Assembly: GCA_020847695.1 (NCBI GenBank) | Contig: JADLBP010000109.1 | Coordinates: 1-43,988 of the forward strand | Length of the DNA stretch: 43,988 bases | From: Planctomycetota bacterium | GTDB lineage: Bacteria; Planctomycetota; UBA1135; GCA-002686595 | Direction of reading: 5' to 3' | Shown: positions 1-10,017 of the stretch, piece after piece | How positions within the stretch are numbered: position 1 is the stretch's first letter | Layout: the number at the start of each line of letters is the position of its first letter | Translations under genes and position numbers: made by a program | Notes under the pieces: model-generated | Told to the model about the DNA's origin: nothing | Database searches by the model: none | What the model saw: the letters and a program-made list of their open reading frames with translations, nothing else

Positions 1-992
1 GACGCTTCGTCGTGCTCTCCCCGGCGGCCTCGGCCTACGTCGAGCACGCCGCGCCGCTGATCGACAAGACGTTCGACCTCGCGGCCCGCGCGCTGCCGAC
101 GCCGCCTCCGCGGACGGTGGTCGCCGAAGCGCCGGCGCGGCCGGCCGCGAAGACCGCGAACGAACCGGGGCCGCTGCCCGAGGACCCCGAGGAGCCGCCG
201 GCAGGCGCGCCGCCTCCGACCGGCAAGTCGAGCGGCGCGGAGGTGCGCACGGTGACCGCGGTCGAGCTCGCTCCCGCTCCCGCGGTGATCCTGTTGCTCC
301 AAGACCACGCCGCGTACGCGCGCTCGGTGCAGTACCTCGTCGAGCTCGAGTCGTACCTGAAGCCGTGGGTCGACGAAGCGAGCACCGAGAGCGGCTACGC
401 GCTCGAACGACCGTTGTGCGGCTCGATGGTGATCGACCAACCGGATCAGGAGGAATGGAATCCGGACAACGAGATCGTGAATCGCTGCATGCAGCTCGCG
501 GTGCTGCAGCGCGCCGGTCGCCAGCCGAACTGGATCATGCAAGGGCTAGGGTGGTACGCGGAGTTCCAGCTCCAGCGCTCGGCCTACTGTTTCCCCTACC
601 GTCACGAGTTCGTCTCGATCGCCGAGCACACCGATTGGGACGAGCTGCTCGCCAATCGCTACGGCGACCGCGACGCGACGCCGCTCGCGTTCGCAGATCT
701 GGTCGCGTGCAAGCGCGGCTCGTGGAACACCGCCGCCGCCCACCGCGCGTGGGGCGCGATCGACTACCTCGTGCGCAAGGACGCAGTCGCGCTCTCGTCG
801 TGGCTGCAGGACCTGCGCGCGGAGACCGTCGCGAAGAGTCGCCGCGACCTGCCGGACGGCACGTGGATCACCGAGGCCGGCTTCGAGCTCCCGGCGGCCG
901 ATCAAGAGCGTTTGCTGCTCCTGCGCTTCGGTCCAAAGGTCGTCGCGGAGATGCAGCGCGCCTGGACTCGCGCGGGCGAACGCAAACGCTGA
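1..992 (+). CDS. Secreted or envelope protein resembling a degenerate gluzincin-type peptidase (5' end outside window)
   Basis: The frame is already open at base 3 and the first possible start (GTG at 12) has no convincing ribosome site, so the gene probably begins upstream of the window. About 326 residues are visible. After a short N-terminal stretch there is a Pro/Ala/Glu-rich linker (roughly residues 30-80), then a folded region from about residue 90. Residues around 150-190 (E-I-V-N-R-C-M-Q, then P-N-W-I-M-Q-G-L-G-W-Y-A-E) follow the pattern of zinc peptidases of the MA/DUF1570 type. In those, a HExxH helix is followed by P-x-W-(L/I)-x-E-G-(L/I)-A-x-(Y/F). Here the HExxH is absent and the E before G is Q, so catalysis by that mechanism looks impossible. 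The likeness is a pattern judgement, not a database hit. The next gene starts 36 nt downstream on the same strand. Function unknown. Confidence 0.6.
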   Translation, partial: RFVVLSPAASAYVEHAAPLIDKTFDLAARALPTPPPRTVVAEAPARPAAKTANEPGPLPEDPEEPPAGAPPPTGKSSGAEVRTVTAVELAPAPAVILLLQDHAAYARSVQYLVELESYLKPWVDEASTESGYALERPLCGSMVIDQPDQEEWNPDNEIVNRCMQLAVLQRAGRQPNWIMQGLGWYAEFQLQRSAYCFPYRHEFVSIAEHTDWDELLANRYGDRDATPLAFADLVACKRGSWNTAAAHRAWGAIDYLVRKDAVALSSWLQDLRAETVAKSRRDLPDGTWITEAGFELPAADQERLLLLRFGPKVVAEMQRAWTRAGERKR

Positions 993-1028
993 GAGCGCTC
1001 GCGTCCGACCGAGGGCACAATCGCGGCC

Positions 1029-2504
1029 ATGGAACTCCACTTCCACGGCGCGACGGGCGACACCACCGGCTCTTGCCACCTCCTGCGCGCCAACGGGTGC
1101 CAAGTGCTGCTCGACTGCGGGCTCTACCAGGGCCGACGTTCCGAGAGCTACGCGCGCAATCGCAAGTTCGGCTTCGACGCGGCGCGCATCGACGCGGTCG
1201 TGCAGTCGCACGCGCACGTCGATCACTGCGGCAAGCTGCCGATGCTCGTCCGCGCGGGCTTCGGCGGCCGCATCCACGCGACACACGGCACGCGCGACCT
1301 CGCGGAGATCCTGCTGCACGACTCCGCGAACATCCAGGTCAAGGACGCGGAGCACCTGAACCGCGAGCGCTGGCGCGAACGCGCGTACGTCGAACGCTGC
1401 CGTGACGGACGGCCCTGCCCGCCGAGCTATCCGAACGCCGTCGCGCGCGGGGAGCTGCCGCCGACCGAAGTCGTGCCGCTCTACGTCGACGAGGACGTCG
1501 ACGCGACGCTTCCGTTGTTCGATCAGCACGCGTACCGCGCGTGGTTCGACGTCGCGACCGGCGTGCGCGTGCGCTTCCACGACGCGGGGCACATCCTCGG
1601 CTCGGCGTGGATCGAAGCGGAGGTCACCGAAGGCGCGAAAGTGACGCGCGTCGTCTTCACCGGCGACTACGGCCGCCCCGGGCAGCCGATCCTGCGCGAT
1701 CCCGAACCGCTCTGCGAAGCGGACGTCTACATCTCCGAGAGCACGTACGGCGCGCGCTCGCACCCGCCGTTCGGCGACATGGAGCGTCAGCTCGGCGATG
1801 CGGTCGAGCGCCTCGCGCGGCGAGGACGTGGGCGGCTGCTCGTGCCCGTCTTCGCGGTCGGACGCACGCAGAACATCCTCTACGCGCTCGCTCGCCTGTT
1901 CGAACAGCGCTCGATCGGCGACGTGCGCGTCGCGGTCGACAGCCCGCTCGCGTCGCGCGCGACCGAGATCGTGATGAAGCATCCGGAGTACTTCGACGAG
2001 GAAGCGCTCTCGCAATGGGTGAAGTGGCAGGCGCAGTCGCGGCTGCGCGATCGCCTCGAGTTCACAGAGACCGTCGAGGACTCGAAACGGCTCAACCGCG
2101 ACCCGCGCCCGTACGTCGTGCTCTCCGCGTCGGGGATGATGGAGTCCGGCCGCATCGTGCACCACCTCGCGTGGCACGTCGCGAGCGAGGACTGCGAGAT
2201 CCTGGTCGTCGGCTACCAGGCGGCGAACACGCTCGGCCGGCGGTTGGTCGAGAAGGCGCGGGAGGTCAACATCCTCGGCCACCGCTTCCAGGTGCGCGCG
2301 AAGGTGACGACACTGAACGGCTTCTCGGCTCACGCCGATCGCGAAGGCCTGCTCGCGGCGCTGACGCCGCACGCGCGCCGCGCGAGCGCGCTGTTCCTCG
2401 TCCACGGCGAGAACGACCAACGCTTGCCGCTCGCGCGCGAGCTCTCCGAGCGCGGCTTCGCGCGCGTCGAGGCGCCCGAGGACGCGCGCAAGTTCGTGTT
2501 CTGA
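1029..2504 (+). CDS. RNA-processing type metallo-beta-lactamase (beta-CASP/RMMBL exonuclease family)
   Basis: A 491-residue, probably cytoplasmic zinc hydrolase of the CPSF73/YSH1-like group. The metal-binding motif S-H-A-H-V-D-H-C-G is at residues 60-68. Other ligand motifs are A-G-H-I-L-G-S (His188), T-G-D-Y (Asp213) and the C-terminal G-F-S-A-H-A-D (His435). The beta-CASP domain inserted between them has the typical P-V-F-A-V-G-R-T-Q (273-281) and A-S-G-M-M-E-S-G-R (367-375). The end (391-450) matches the RMMBL zinc-dependent RNA-specificity domain. All motifs look intact, so it should be an active nuclease, most likely on RNA. Bacterial members of this group are mostly uncharacterised, so the substrate is open. 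No insertion or frameshift is visible. It lies between unrelated genes, with a 31-nt gap to the cytochrome gene. Confidence 0.93.
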   Translation: MELHFHGATGDTTGSCHLLRANGCQVLLDCGLYQGRRSESYARNRKFGFDAARIDAVVQSHAHVDHCGKLPMLVRAGFGGRIHATHGTRDLAEILLHDSANIQVKDAEHLNRERWRERAYVERCRDGRPCPPSYPNAVARGELPPTEVVPLYVDEDVDATLPLFDQHAYRAWFDVATGVRVRFHDAGHILGSAWIEAEVTEGAKVTRVVFTGDYGRPGQPILRDPEPLCEADVYISESTYGARSHPPFGDMERQLGDAVERLARRGRGRLLVPVFAVGRTQNILYALARLFEQRSIGDVRVAVDSPLASRATEIVMKHPEYFDEEALSQWVKWQAQSRLRDRLEFTETVEDSKRLNRDPRPYVVLSASGMMESGRIVHHLAWHVASEDCEILVVGYQAANTLGRRLVEKAREVNILGHRFQVRAKVTTLNGFSAHADREGLLAALTPHARRASALFLVHGENDQRLPLARELSERGFARVEAPEDARKFVF

Positions 2505-2535
2505 GCGCAGGGCGAGCGCTCTACAATCGCGCGCC

Positions 2536-3543
2536 ATGTCGTTCGTCCGCTGCGTCGCTTCGCTCGCGTTGATCGTGGTTCCGTCGGTCGCCGGCGACGG
2601 GTTCCAGGACCTGAAGCCGCCCGCGCCCGTCGCCGACGGAAGGATCGCGCGGCTCGCGGCGGTCGACTCGCTCGATTGCACGCCGTGCCACCGCGAAGTC
2701 GCCGAGGAGTGGGCGACGTCGCTGCACGCGCTCGCGTGGGTCGACGAGCTCTACCAAGAGGAGCTCGCGGAGAAGAAGAAGCCCGAGGGCTGCTGGGGTT
2801 GCCACGTGCCGGTGCCGCTCGCCGGGACCGACCTCTCGCAGAAGCCCGCGCCGCGCGAGGAGCTGCGCGAGCACGGCGTCGCGTGCGTGAGCTGCCACCT
2901 CGCGCCCGATGGCGCGATCCTCGGTCCGTTCGGCGCCGAGACCGATGCGCATCGTTCGGTCGCGGACGCGCGCTTCGGCGGAGCCGAGAGCGACGCGCTC
3001 TGCGCCGCATGCCACCGCACGAACGTCGGACCGGTGCTCGGCGTTGCAAAGGACTTCGAAGTCACCGAGCAGGCGCGCAAGGGCCGCTCGTGCGTCGGGT
3101 GTCACATGGCGCCGATCGAGCGCCCCGCCGCGAACACGCCGCCCGGCGCCGCGCCGCGCGAGCTGCCGAAACGCGCCGGGCGCAGCCACGCGCTGCAGAC
3201 GCCGCGCGATCCGAGCTTCCTCGCGCGCGCGTTCGAGCTCCGCGCGAGCTCCACCGACGGGCGCACGCGAGTCGAGCTCCTGAACGTCAGCGGCCACCGC
3301 GTGCCCGGCCTGATCGGTCGCAGCCTGAAGGTGACCGCCGAAGTGCTCGACGCCGACGGCGAAGTGCTCGCGACGCGCACCGTCGAGGTCGATTCGCGGA
3401 GCTTCGTGCCCGTCGACGAAGCGCTCGCGATCGAGCTCGAGGCGGTCGGTCCGAAGGTGCGCTTGCGCGGCCTGCACCGCGATCCGCGCCTGGAGCAGCC
3501 GGTCGAGTTCCTCGCGCGCGAGCTGGACGTCGCCGGCCGCTGA
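2536..3543 (+). CDS. Secreted five-haem cytochrome c
   Basis: A 335-residue protein with a hydrophobic N-terminus (residues 1-20, ending S-V-A-G) that looks like a Sec signal. It has five C-x-x-C-H haem-attachment motifs: CTPCH (48-52), CWGCH (86-90), CVSCH (117-121), CAACH (156-160) and CVGCH (186-190). Extra histidines near residues 64, 113, 139 and 218 could be distal haem ligands, as in the cytochrome c554 / multihaem c3-like families. The last 110 residues (about 225-335) have no Cys and look like a beta-sandwich domain (R-V-E-L-L-N-V-S-G-H-R-V-P-G). The protein should be an electron carrier or haem enzyme outside the cytoplasmic membrane. No catalytic partner or quinone-oxidising subunit lies next to it, so donor and acceptor are unknown. 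Start chosen at ATG 2536 because it gives the signal peptide. Confidence 0.88.
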   Translation: MSFVRCVASLALIVVPSVAGDGFQDLKPPAPVADGRIARLAAVDSLDCTPCHREVAEEWATSLHALAWVDELYQEELAEKKKPEGCWGCHVPVPLAGTDLSQKPAPREELREHGVACVSCHLAPDGAILGPFGAETDAHRSVADARFGGAESDALCAACHRTNVGPVLGVAKDFEVTEQARKGRSCVGCHMAPIERPAANTPPGAAPRELPKRAGRSHALQTPRDPSFLARAFELRASSTDGRTRVELLNVSGHRVPGLIGRSLKVTAEVLDADGEVLATRTVEVDSRSFVPVDEALAIELEAVGPKVRLRGLHRDPRLEQPVEFLARELDVAGR

Positions 3544-3661
3544 CTCCGCGCCCGAGCGGATCGCGTGCGAGGGCTATCGCCGGGGCATGCGGCGTGCTAC
3601 TCGTTGCCGCGCGCTCGCCGCCGGGTAGGAAGCCCGCCGCGGCGCCGCGCGCGCACCCCGC

Positions 3662-5203
3662 ATGCTCGTCGTGTTCGTGATCCTGGCCGCGCTGTTCGGC
3701 CCCGCACAGTCGAAGGGCGCGGATCCGATCGCCCGCGCGCGCGAGTGGATCGAGGGCTACGGCGGCTCCGGGACCGATCGCGGCGCGGAGGTCCTCGTCG
3801 AAGGAGAGAGCTGGCTCGCGGAACTCGCCGCGCTCGACGTCCGCGCGCCCGAGCGGCGCTTCGAGATCGCGCTCGCGTTGCTCGACTGCGCCGGGCTGCG
3901 GCCGCGCGGCGCGGGCGAGATGAAGCCCGACGACGCGTACCAACCCGACGCGCGCACCAAGGCGCTGCGCGCGAGCGCGGTCAGAACGTTGGAAGCGCTG
4001 CTCGCGACCGACGCGCGCGGCGAGCTCGCGCGTGAGCTCGCGGTGCGCGTGATGATCGACGCGAAGGGCCAACCGCTGGCGCGGCGCGTCGCGGCGATCG
4101 AGCTCTTCACGGGCAAGTTCCGGCGCGAAACCGAGCTCGCGTTGCTCCATTGCGCGGATTCCGAGCAACCCGTGGTGAGCCGCGCGGCGTTGCGAGCGCT
4201 CGCGGGTTGGCCCGAGGACGCCGTGCATCGGCGGATGGCGCGCGAGCTCGAGGAGTCGCTCGTCGCGCCCGGCGCGCGCCACGCCGCGTTCGCGCTCCGC
4301 CATTTCGAGACCACGGTGCTGCCGAACACGAGCACGGCTTGCCCGATCGTCGAACGCTACCTCGCGCGCGGCGCAACGTCGTCCGATTGGCGCGTCGCGA
4401 CGCGCGCGCTTCGGGTCGCGCCCGCGCTCTCGCACGACGACGCGGTGCCGGTGTTGATCGCGGCGCTCACCGAGTGGGTCGGCCGGCGCGCGAAAGACCA
4501 GGGCTCATCGCGCATCGAAGGCGAGATCGCGCGCGAGCTCGAGCGCCGCTCGAAGCGCCACCTCGGCCCGTATCCGGAGCGCTGGCGGTCGTGGTGGCGC
4601 TCGTACCTCGAGCGCCGTGCTTCCGGCGCCGAGGGCGACCCGGAGCCGGAGACGGTGACCAGCTTCTTCGGCCTGCGCCCGACGACCGACCGCGTGGTGT
4701 TCGTGCTCGACCGGTCGGGCTCGATGGACGGCGCGCTCGGCACGGGCGGCACCACGCGCTGGAAGGCGGCGGTCGCGCAGCTGCTCGACTTCGTCGAGAA
4801 GCTCGGCCCGACCGGACGGTTCCGGGTGATCCTGTTCAGCGATGAAACGTGGAGCTCCAGCCGCGAATTGAAGAAGGCGGTACCACAGAACATCGCCTCG
4901 CTCAGGAACTGGCTTTCCGGCCACCGGCCGGGCGGCGGCACCGAGCTCCAGCCCGCGATCCGCGAGGCGCTCGCGGTCGACGAGCGCGGCGCGCTGCTCG
5001 GAGCGCTCGATGCGGACTCGGTGGTCGTGCTTTGCGACGGCCAGACCGCCGAGGGTCCCGCGTGGGTCGAGCCGTTCCTCGAGTCGGTCAATCCCGAGCG
5101 CTGCATCGTGTTCTACTGCGTCCAGATCGGCGGTGGCGGCGACGGAACGCTCGCGACCCTCGCGCTCCGAAGCGGCGGCCAGTTCGTTCAGAGCATGGAT
5201 TGA
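3662..5203 (+). CDS. Secreted VWA-domain protein with helical repeat N-terminal half
   Basis: 513 residues starting with a signal peptide-like segment (M-L-V-V-F-V-I-L-A-A-L-F-G). Residues about 25-320 are Ala/Leu/Arg-rich and helical, with the rhythm of HEAT-like repeats but no motif I can name. A von Willebrand factor A domain fills roughly residues 340-510. Its MIDAS signature is V-L-D-R-S-G-S-M (Asp near 349), with a Thr-containing loop (G-G-G-T-E-L-Q-P-A) and a late V-V-V-L-C-D-G-Q-T. The metal site therefore looks complete, which suggests Mg2+-dependent protein binding in the periplasm. The pair 'HEAT-like plus VWA' recurs in planctomycetes, but no function is established that I know of. 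It is preceded by a 118-nt gap and followed by a dyad symmetry starting 3 nt after the stop. Confidence 0.85.
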   Translation: MLVVFVILAALFGPAQSKGADPIARAREWIEGYGGSGTDRGAEVLVEGESWLAELAALDVRAPERRFEIALALLDCAGLRPRGAGEMKPDDAYQPDARTKALRASAVRTLEALLATDARGELARELAVRVMIDAKGQPLARRVAAIELFTGKFRRETELALLHCADSEQPVVSRAALRALAGWPEDAVHRRMARELEESLVAPGARHAAFALRHFETTVLPNTSTACPIVERYLARGATSSDWRVATRALRVAPALSHDDAVPVLIAALTEWVGRRAKDQGSSRIEGEIARELERRSKRHLGPYPERWRSWWRSYLERRASGAEGDPEPETVTSFFGLRPTTDRVVFVLDRSGSMDGALGTGGTTRWKAAVAQLLDFVEKLGPTGRFRVILFSDETWSSSRELKKAVPQNIASLRNWLSGHRPGGGTELQPAIREALAVDERGALLGALDADSVVVLCDGQTAEGPAWVEPFLESVNPERCIVFYCVQIGGGGDGTLATLALRSGGQFVQSMD

Positions 5204-5498
5204 TCGACGTAAACCACTGCCAGGAAGTCTTTTACGTCCTAGTCCGCAGATCGACGAGAACGACGGCGGAGACCGCACAGCCCGCGGGGAGCCCGACCGC
5301 CCCGCACGCGCTCGCGAGCCGTCCGCCCGGCGACGGACACCTCTATAAGGAGCGCCGGGCGCGCGCCGAGTGCTTCTTCTCACCCCTCGGCGTGGCTACA
5401 CTCCCGCGTCTTTTCCCCAGGGCTCCGCGGCGCGCCATGACCCGCCCGCCGAGACCCAAAAGGCCCCCCAGCCGACGGCCCGCGCGGCCGTCCCAACC
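5204..5498. promoter_or_regulatory. Leader of the nuo operon with a dyad repeat at 5206-5238
   Basis: This 295-nt gap must carry the promoter of the nuo operon. The clearest structure is an inverted repeat, GACGTAAA (5206-5213) and TTTACGTC (5231-5238), centred so that ACT (5216-5218) and AGT (5226-5228) also pair. It could be a regulator-binding dyad or an RNA hairpin ending the upstream VWA transcript; no T-run follows. A TATAAG hexamer at 5344-5349 and a TACACT hexamer at 5397-5402 are possible -10 boxes, but neither has a good -35 hexamer at 17 nt. An upstream in-frame extension of nuoA through this region (from 5370) is rejected because it lacks the character of NuoA. Promoter assignment is tentative; the dyad itself is read directly from the sequence. 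Confidence 0.45.
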
Positions 5499-5873
5499 AT
5501 GCTCAGAGACTACGCTCCGCTGATCATCCTCGTGTTGGTGGTCGGGGGGTTCGCGGTGGTGAACATCTTCGCCAGCGACATCCTCGGCGGCAAACGCCGC
5601 AGCATCGACAAGGGGAAGGCGTACGAGTGCGGCATGGCGCCGCAGGGCGACGCGCGCATCCGCCTCTCGATCCACTTCTATCTGGTGGCGGTCCTGTTCA
5701 TCCTCTTCGACGTCGAGTCGATCTTCCTGATCCCCTGGGCGGTCGCGGCGAAGTCCTTCACCGCCGCCGGAGTCGGAGCGATCGTCTTCGCCGAGGTCGT
5801 GTTGTTCGTGGTCGTGCTCGGCGCCGGACTCGCCTACGTGTGGCGCAAGGGAGGTCTCGATTGGGATCGCTGA
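5499..5873 (+). CDS. nuoA: NADH-quinone oxidoreductase subunit A
   Basis: A 124-residue membrane subunit of respiratory complex I, of normal family length. The ATG at 5499 places the first transmembrane helix ([14 protein letters not shown]) right after the start. It is followed by the conserved loop with Y-E-C-G and the family signature [15 protein letters not shown], then P-W-A and a third helix. Known role: NuoA, with NuoH, J and K, forms the membrane part next to the quinone chamber, and its acidic loop residues sit near the quinone site. The ribosome site upstream is poor, unlike the strong ones inside the operon. This is the first gene of an operon in canonical A-to-N order, and its end overlaps the nuoB start by 13 nt. 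Confidence 0.96.
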   Translation: MLRDYAPLIILVLVVGGFAVVNIFASDILGGKRRSIDKGKAYECGMAPQGDARIRLSIHFYLVAVLFILFDVESIFLIPWAVAAKSFTAAGVGAIVFAEVVLFVVVLGAGLAYVWRKGGLDWDR

Positions 5874-6481
5874 AACCGGTCGAAGGCGAAGGCGTCGGCT
5901 TCCTCGCGACGCGCGTCGACGAGCTGATCAACTGGGGCCGCAAGAACTCGTTGTGGCCGATGCCGCTCGGGCTCTCGTGCTGCGGCATCGAGCTCATGGC
6001 GATGATCGGGCCGAAGTTCGACCTCGCGCGCTTCGGGGCGGAGGCGGCGCGCTTCTCGCCGCGTCAGTGCGACCTGCTGGTCGTCGCGGGCACGATGACG
6101 TGGAAGATGGCGGAAGCGGTCCGCACGATCTACGACCAGATGCCCGACCCGAAGTGGGTGATCGCGATGGGCGTGTGCTCGAGCTCCGGCGGCATGTACG
6201 ACTCGTACGCGGTCGTGCAGGGCGTCGACTCGATCCTGCCGGTCGACGTGTACGTCCCGGGCTGCCCGCCGCGCCCGGATGCGGTGATCGACGCGATCAT
6301 CAAGCTGCAGAAGAAGATCGAACGCGAGGATCCGCTGCGCCGGATCCTGAAGGGGCCGGAACAGAAGCCCGACCTCGGCACCGGTGAGACGTTCAAGCAA
6401 CCGAACGCAGGGGTCGCGCGCACGAGCCTCGACCTGCACCCGCACGATCCCAAGGCCAAGATCGAGGAGCTCCAGAAGTGA
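5861..6481 (+). CDS. nuoB: NADH-quinone oxidoreductase subunit B (cluster N2)
   Basis: 206 residues. I place the start at a TTG (5861). A near-perfect ribosome-binding site GGAGG lies at 5850-5854, six nucleotides upstream, and translation from there gives the usual NuoB N-terminus. An ATG start further upstream would run inside nuoA in another frame and is not credible. The four ligands of the terminal [4Fe-4S] cluster N2 are present: adjacent Cys40-Cys41 (L-S-C-C-G-I-E), Cys106 (G-V-C-S-S-S-G-G) and Cys135 (P-G-C-P-P-R-P). Known role: N2 hands electrons to quinone at the junction of the peripheral and membrane arms. The C-terminal 45 residues extend past the conserved core and are charged. 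Coupled to nuoA by a 13-nt overlap and to nuoC by GTGA. Confidence 0.96.
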   Translation: MGSLKPVEGEGVGFLATRVDELINWGRKNSLWPMPLGLSCCGIELMAMIGPKFDLARFGAEAARFSPRQCDLLVVAGTMTWKMAEAVRTIYDQMPDPKWVIAMGVCSSSGGMYDSYAVVQGVDSILPVDVYVPGCPPRPDAVIDAIIKLQKKIEREDPLRRILKGPEQKPDLGTGETFKQPNAGVARTSLDLHPHDPKAKIEELQK

Positions 6482-6996
6482 CCGCGCCGCAAACGCGAGA
6501 GCGCGTCGTCAAGGCGCTCGAAGGCATCGCCTTCGAGACGATCGACGCGCGCGACGGGATGGTGACCCTGCGAGTCGAGCGTGCGGTGCTCGGCGAGCTG
6601 TTCGCGCGGCTCTCCGATCGCGCGGGCTTCGATCAGAACACGTTGGTGACCGCGGTCGACCACTTCCCCGCGGAACCGCGCTTCGAGATGGTCTGGCAGT
6701 TCCTGTCCTACGACCACAACGATCGCGTGCGCGTGAAGTGCTCGCTCGCCGAAGCCGATGCGCACGTGCCGACCTGCACGCCGCAGTGGCCGGGCGCGAG
6801 CTTCAGCGAGCGTGAGTGCTTCGACATGTTCGGGATCCAATTCGACGGACACCCGGACCTGCGCCGTCTGCTGATGCCCGAGGGCTATCTCCACCATCCG
6901 TTGCGCAAGGACTTCCCCCACGCCGGCATCGAGCCCGATCGCCTCTATCGCGAGTGGGACAAGAAGCGCCGCGAAGGCTGGCAACCCAACGCATGA
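6478..6996 (+). CDS. nuoC: NADH-quinone oxidoreductase subunit C (30 kDa)
   Basis: 172 residues with a GTG start at 6478 overlapping the nuoB stop (GTGA). The 30-kDa subunit signature is complete: [10 protein letters not shown] (111-120), D-L-R-R-L-L-M-P (127-134) and H-P-L-R-K-D-F-P (140-147). It has no cofactor; in complex I it packs against NuoD and helps hold the peripheral arm on the membrane arm. It is a separate gene here and not a nuoCD fusion as in enterobacteria. Its stop overlaps the nuoD start (ATGA), which points to translational coupling of two subunits needed in equal amounts. Confidence 0.95.
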   Translation: MTAPQTRERVVKALEGIAFETIDARDGMVTLRVERAVLGELFARLSDRAGFDQNTLVTAVDHFPAEPRFEMVWQFLSYDHNDRVRVKCSLAEADAHVPTCTPQWPGASFSERECFDMFGIQFDGHPDLRRLLMPEGYLHHPLRKDFPHAGIEPDRLYREWDKKRREGWQPNA

Positions 6997-8225
6997 CCAC
7001 CAAGCAAGTCTTCGAGTACATGCACCACGCGCCGGATCACGACGATCCGGTGCACGGCGCGCCGATGAAGGTCAACATGGGTCCGCAGCACCCTGCGACC
7101 CACGGCGTGTTGCGGCTCGTGATCGAGCTCGACGGCGAAACCGTGACGTCGATCGATCCGATCGTCGGCTACCTGCACCGCGGCAAGGAGAAGACCTGCG
7201 AGAGCCTCGGCTGGCACAAGTTCTTCCCGCACACCGATCGCCTCGACTACGTGCAGCCGCTGATCAACAACGTCGGCTACGCGCTGGCGTGCGAGAAGCT
7301 CGCGGGGATCCAGGTGCCGCAGCGCGGCCAAGAAGTGCGCGTGCTCCTGATGGAGCTCTCGCGCGTGATGGCGCACTTGATCTACATCGGCACGACGTCG
7401 ATCGACCTCGGCGCGGTGACGATCTTCTTCTACTCGTTCCGGCTGCGCGAGGAGCTCTACTCGATCCTCGACGCGTACACCGGACACCGGATGAACAACA
7501 CGTACGTGCGCATCGGCGGCGTGTACGCGGACGTCGACGAGAACGTCGAAGGCATGGTCGCCGAGTTCCTCCGCACGGCGCCGGCTCGCATCGACGAGAT
7601 CGAGAAGCTCCTGACCGCCAACCGCATCTGGTACGACCGCAACCGCGGCGTCGGCGTGATCTCGGTCGAGGACGCGAAGCGGCTGTCGCTCTCCGGCCCG
7701 AACGTGCGTGGCTCGGGACTCGCCTACGACTTGCGCAAGGCTCAGCCCTACTCGGGCTACGAGACGTACGACTTCGACGTGCCGGTGGGCACCGTCGGCG
7801 ACGCGTACGACCGCTATCTCGTCCGGATGGAAGAGATGCGCCAATCGCTGCGGCTCTGCAGCCAAGCGCTCGAGCGCCTGAAGAAGTCGAAGGGCGCCGA
7901 CGTGCTGACCGAGGATCGTCGCTACGTGCTGCCGCCGAAGGGCGACGTGCACTCGTCGATGGAAGAGCTGATCGCCCAGTTCAAGATCGTGTCGGACCTG
8001 CGCTTGCCGAAGGGCGAGGCGTACCACGCGGTCGAATCGTCGAAGGGCGAGCTCGGCTTCTACCTCGTGAGCGACGGCTCTTCGAAACCGGTGCGCTGCC
8101 ACATTCGCGCGCCCGGCCTGATGAACGTGCAGGCGGTGCCGGTGCTCGGCAGAGGCCGCCTGTTGTCGGACATGGTCGCGATCATCGGTGGTCTCGACTT
8201 CGTCATGGGTGAGGTGGATCGCTGA
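6993..8225 (+). CDS. nuoD: NADH-quinone oxidoreductase subunit D (49 kDa)
   Basis: 410 residues from ATG 6993, which overlaps the nuoC stop; longer upstream readings in this frame run through nuoC and are not credible. The quinone-cavity motif G-P-Q-H-P-A-T-H-G-V is at residues 30-39. It is followed by the conserved I-V-G-Y-L-H-R-G-K-E-K (57-67) and R-L-D-Y, which carries the Tyr that, with the first His, is known to bind the quinone head group. The protein ends in the typical G-E-V-D-R. Known role: NuoD is descended from the large subunit of [NiFe]-hydrogenases and forms the quinone-reduction site with NuoB. Length and motifs are normal. Its stop shares one base with the nuoE start (TGATG). 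Confidence 0.96.
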   Translation: MTTKQVFEYMHHAPDHDDPVHGAPMKVNMGPQHPATHGVLRLVIELDGETVTSIDPIVGYLHRGKEKTCESLGWHKFFPHTDRLDYVQPLINNVGYALACEKLAGIQVPQRGQEVRVLLMELSRVMAHLIYIGTTSIDLGAVTIFFYSFRLREELYSILDAYTGHRMNNTYVRIGGVYADVDENVEGMVAEFLRTAPARIDEIEKLLTANRIWYDRNRGVGVISVEDAKRLSLSGPNVRGSGLAYDLRKAQPYSGYETYDFDVPVGTVGDAYDRYLVRMEEMRQSLRLCSQALERLKKSKGADVLTEDRRYVLPPKGDVHSSMEELIAQFKIVSDLRLPKGEAYHAVESSKGELGFYLVSDGSSKPVRCHIRAPGLMNVQAVPVLGRGRLLSDMVAIIGGLDFVMGEVDR

Positions 8226-8691
8226 TGGCTCTCCCCGCGAAACTGATTCAAGAGTTCGACGAACTCGTCACGCACTACCCGGAGAAGCGCGCCGGCCTGA
8301 TTCCCGCGCTGCACCGCTGCCAAGAAGAGCTCGGCGGCTGGATCTCCCCGGACACGATGGAAGCGCTGGCCGAGTACTTCGGTCTCGAGCCCGTCGAGGT
8401 GTACGGCGTGGCGAGCTTCTACCCGATGTTCCGCCTGACGCCGCCGGGCAAGCACGTGATCAGCGTGTGCCACAACATCTCGTGCGAGCTGCGCGGCGCG
8501 ACGCAGATCATGGAGCACGTCTGCAAGAAGACGGGCACCAAGCCCTACGGCACTTCGGCCGACGGCAAGTTCACCGTGTGGCCGGTCGAGTGCCAGGGCG
8601 CCTGCGCGAACGCGCCGATGATCGACCTCGACGGCGTCTATCACGAAGACCTCACCACCGAGAAGGTGGACAAGCTCCTCGGAGGCCTCGC

Positions 8692-8695
<4 letters not shown>
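8225..8695 (+). CDS. nuoE: NADH-quinone oxidoreductase subunit E (24 kDa, cluster N1a)
   Basis: 156 residues with a thioredoxin-like [2Fe-2S] fold. The four cluster N1a ligands are Cys82-x4-Cys87 (V-C-H-N-I-S-C-E-L) and Cys123-x3-Cys127 (E-C-Q-G-A-C-A-N-A-P), with exactly the family spacing. The N-terminal helical part holds the conserved V-Y-G-V-A-S-F-Y at 59-66. Known role: NuoE, F and G form the NADH-oxidising module; N1a sits beside the FMN of NuoF. The ATG at 8225 shares a base with the nuoD stop. A GGAGG at 8681-8685, inside its last codons, serves as the ribosome site of nuoF. Confidence 0.96.
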
Positions 8696-10005
<1,310 letters not shown>

Positions 10006-10017
10006 GAGCCACGCCAG

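Noticed and set aside
546..2681. A minus-strand open frame of 711 codons across the first two genes
   Set aside because: Same shadow composition; the opposite strand carries an intact metallo-beta-lactamase.
5370..5498. A 43-codon N-terminal extension of nuoA
   Set aside because: NuoA proteins begin right before the first helix; the extension is Pro/Arg-rich and intergenic in character.
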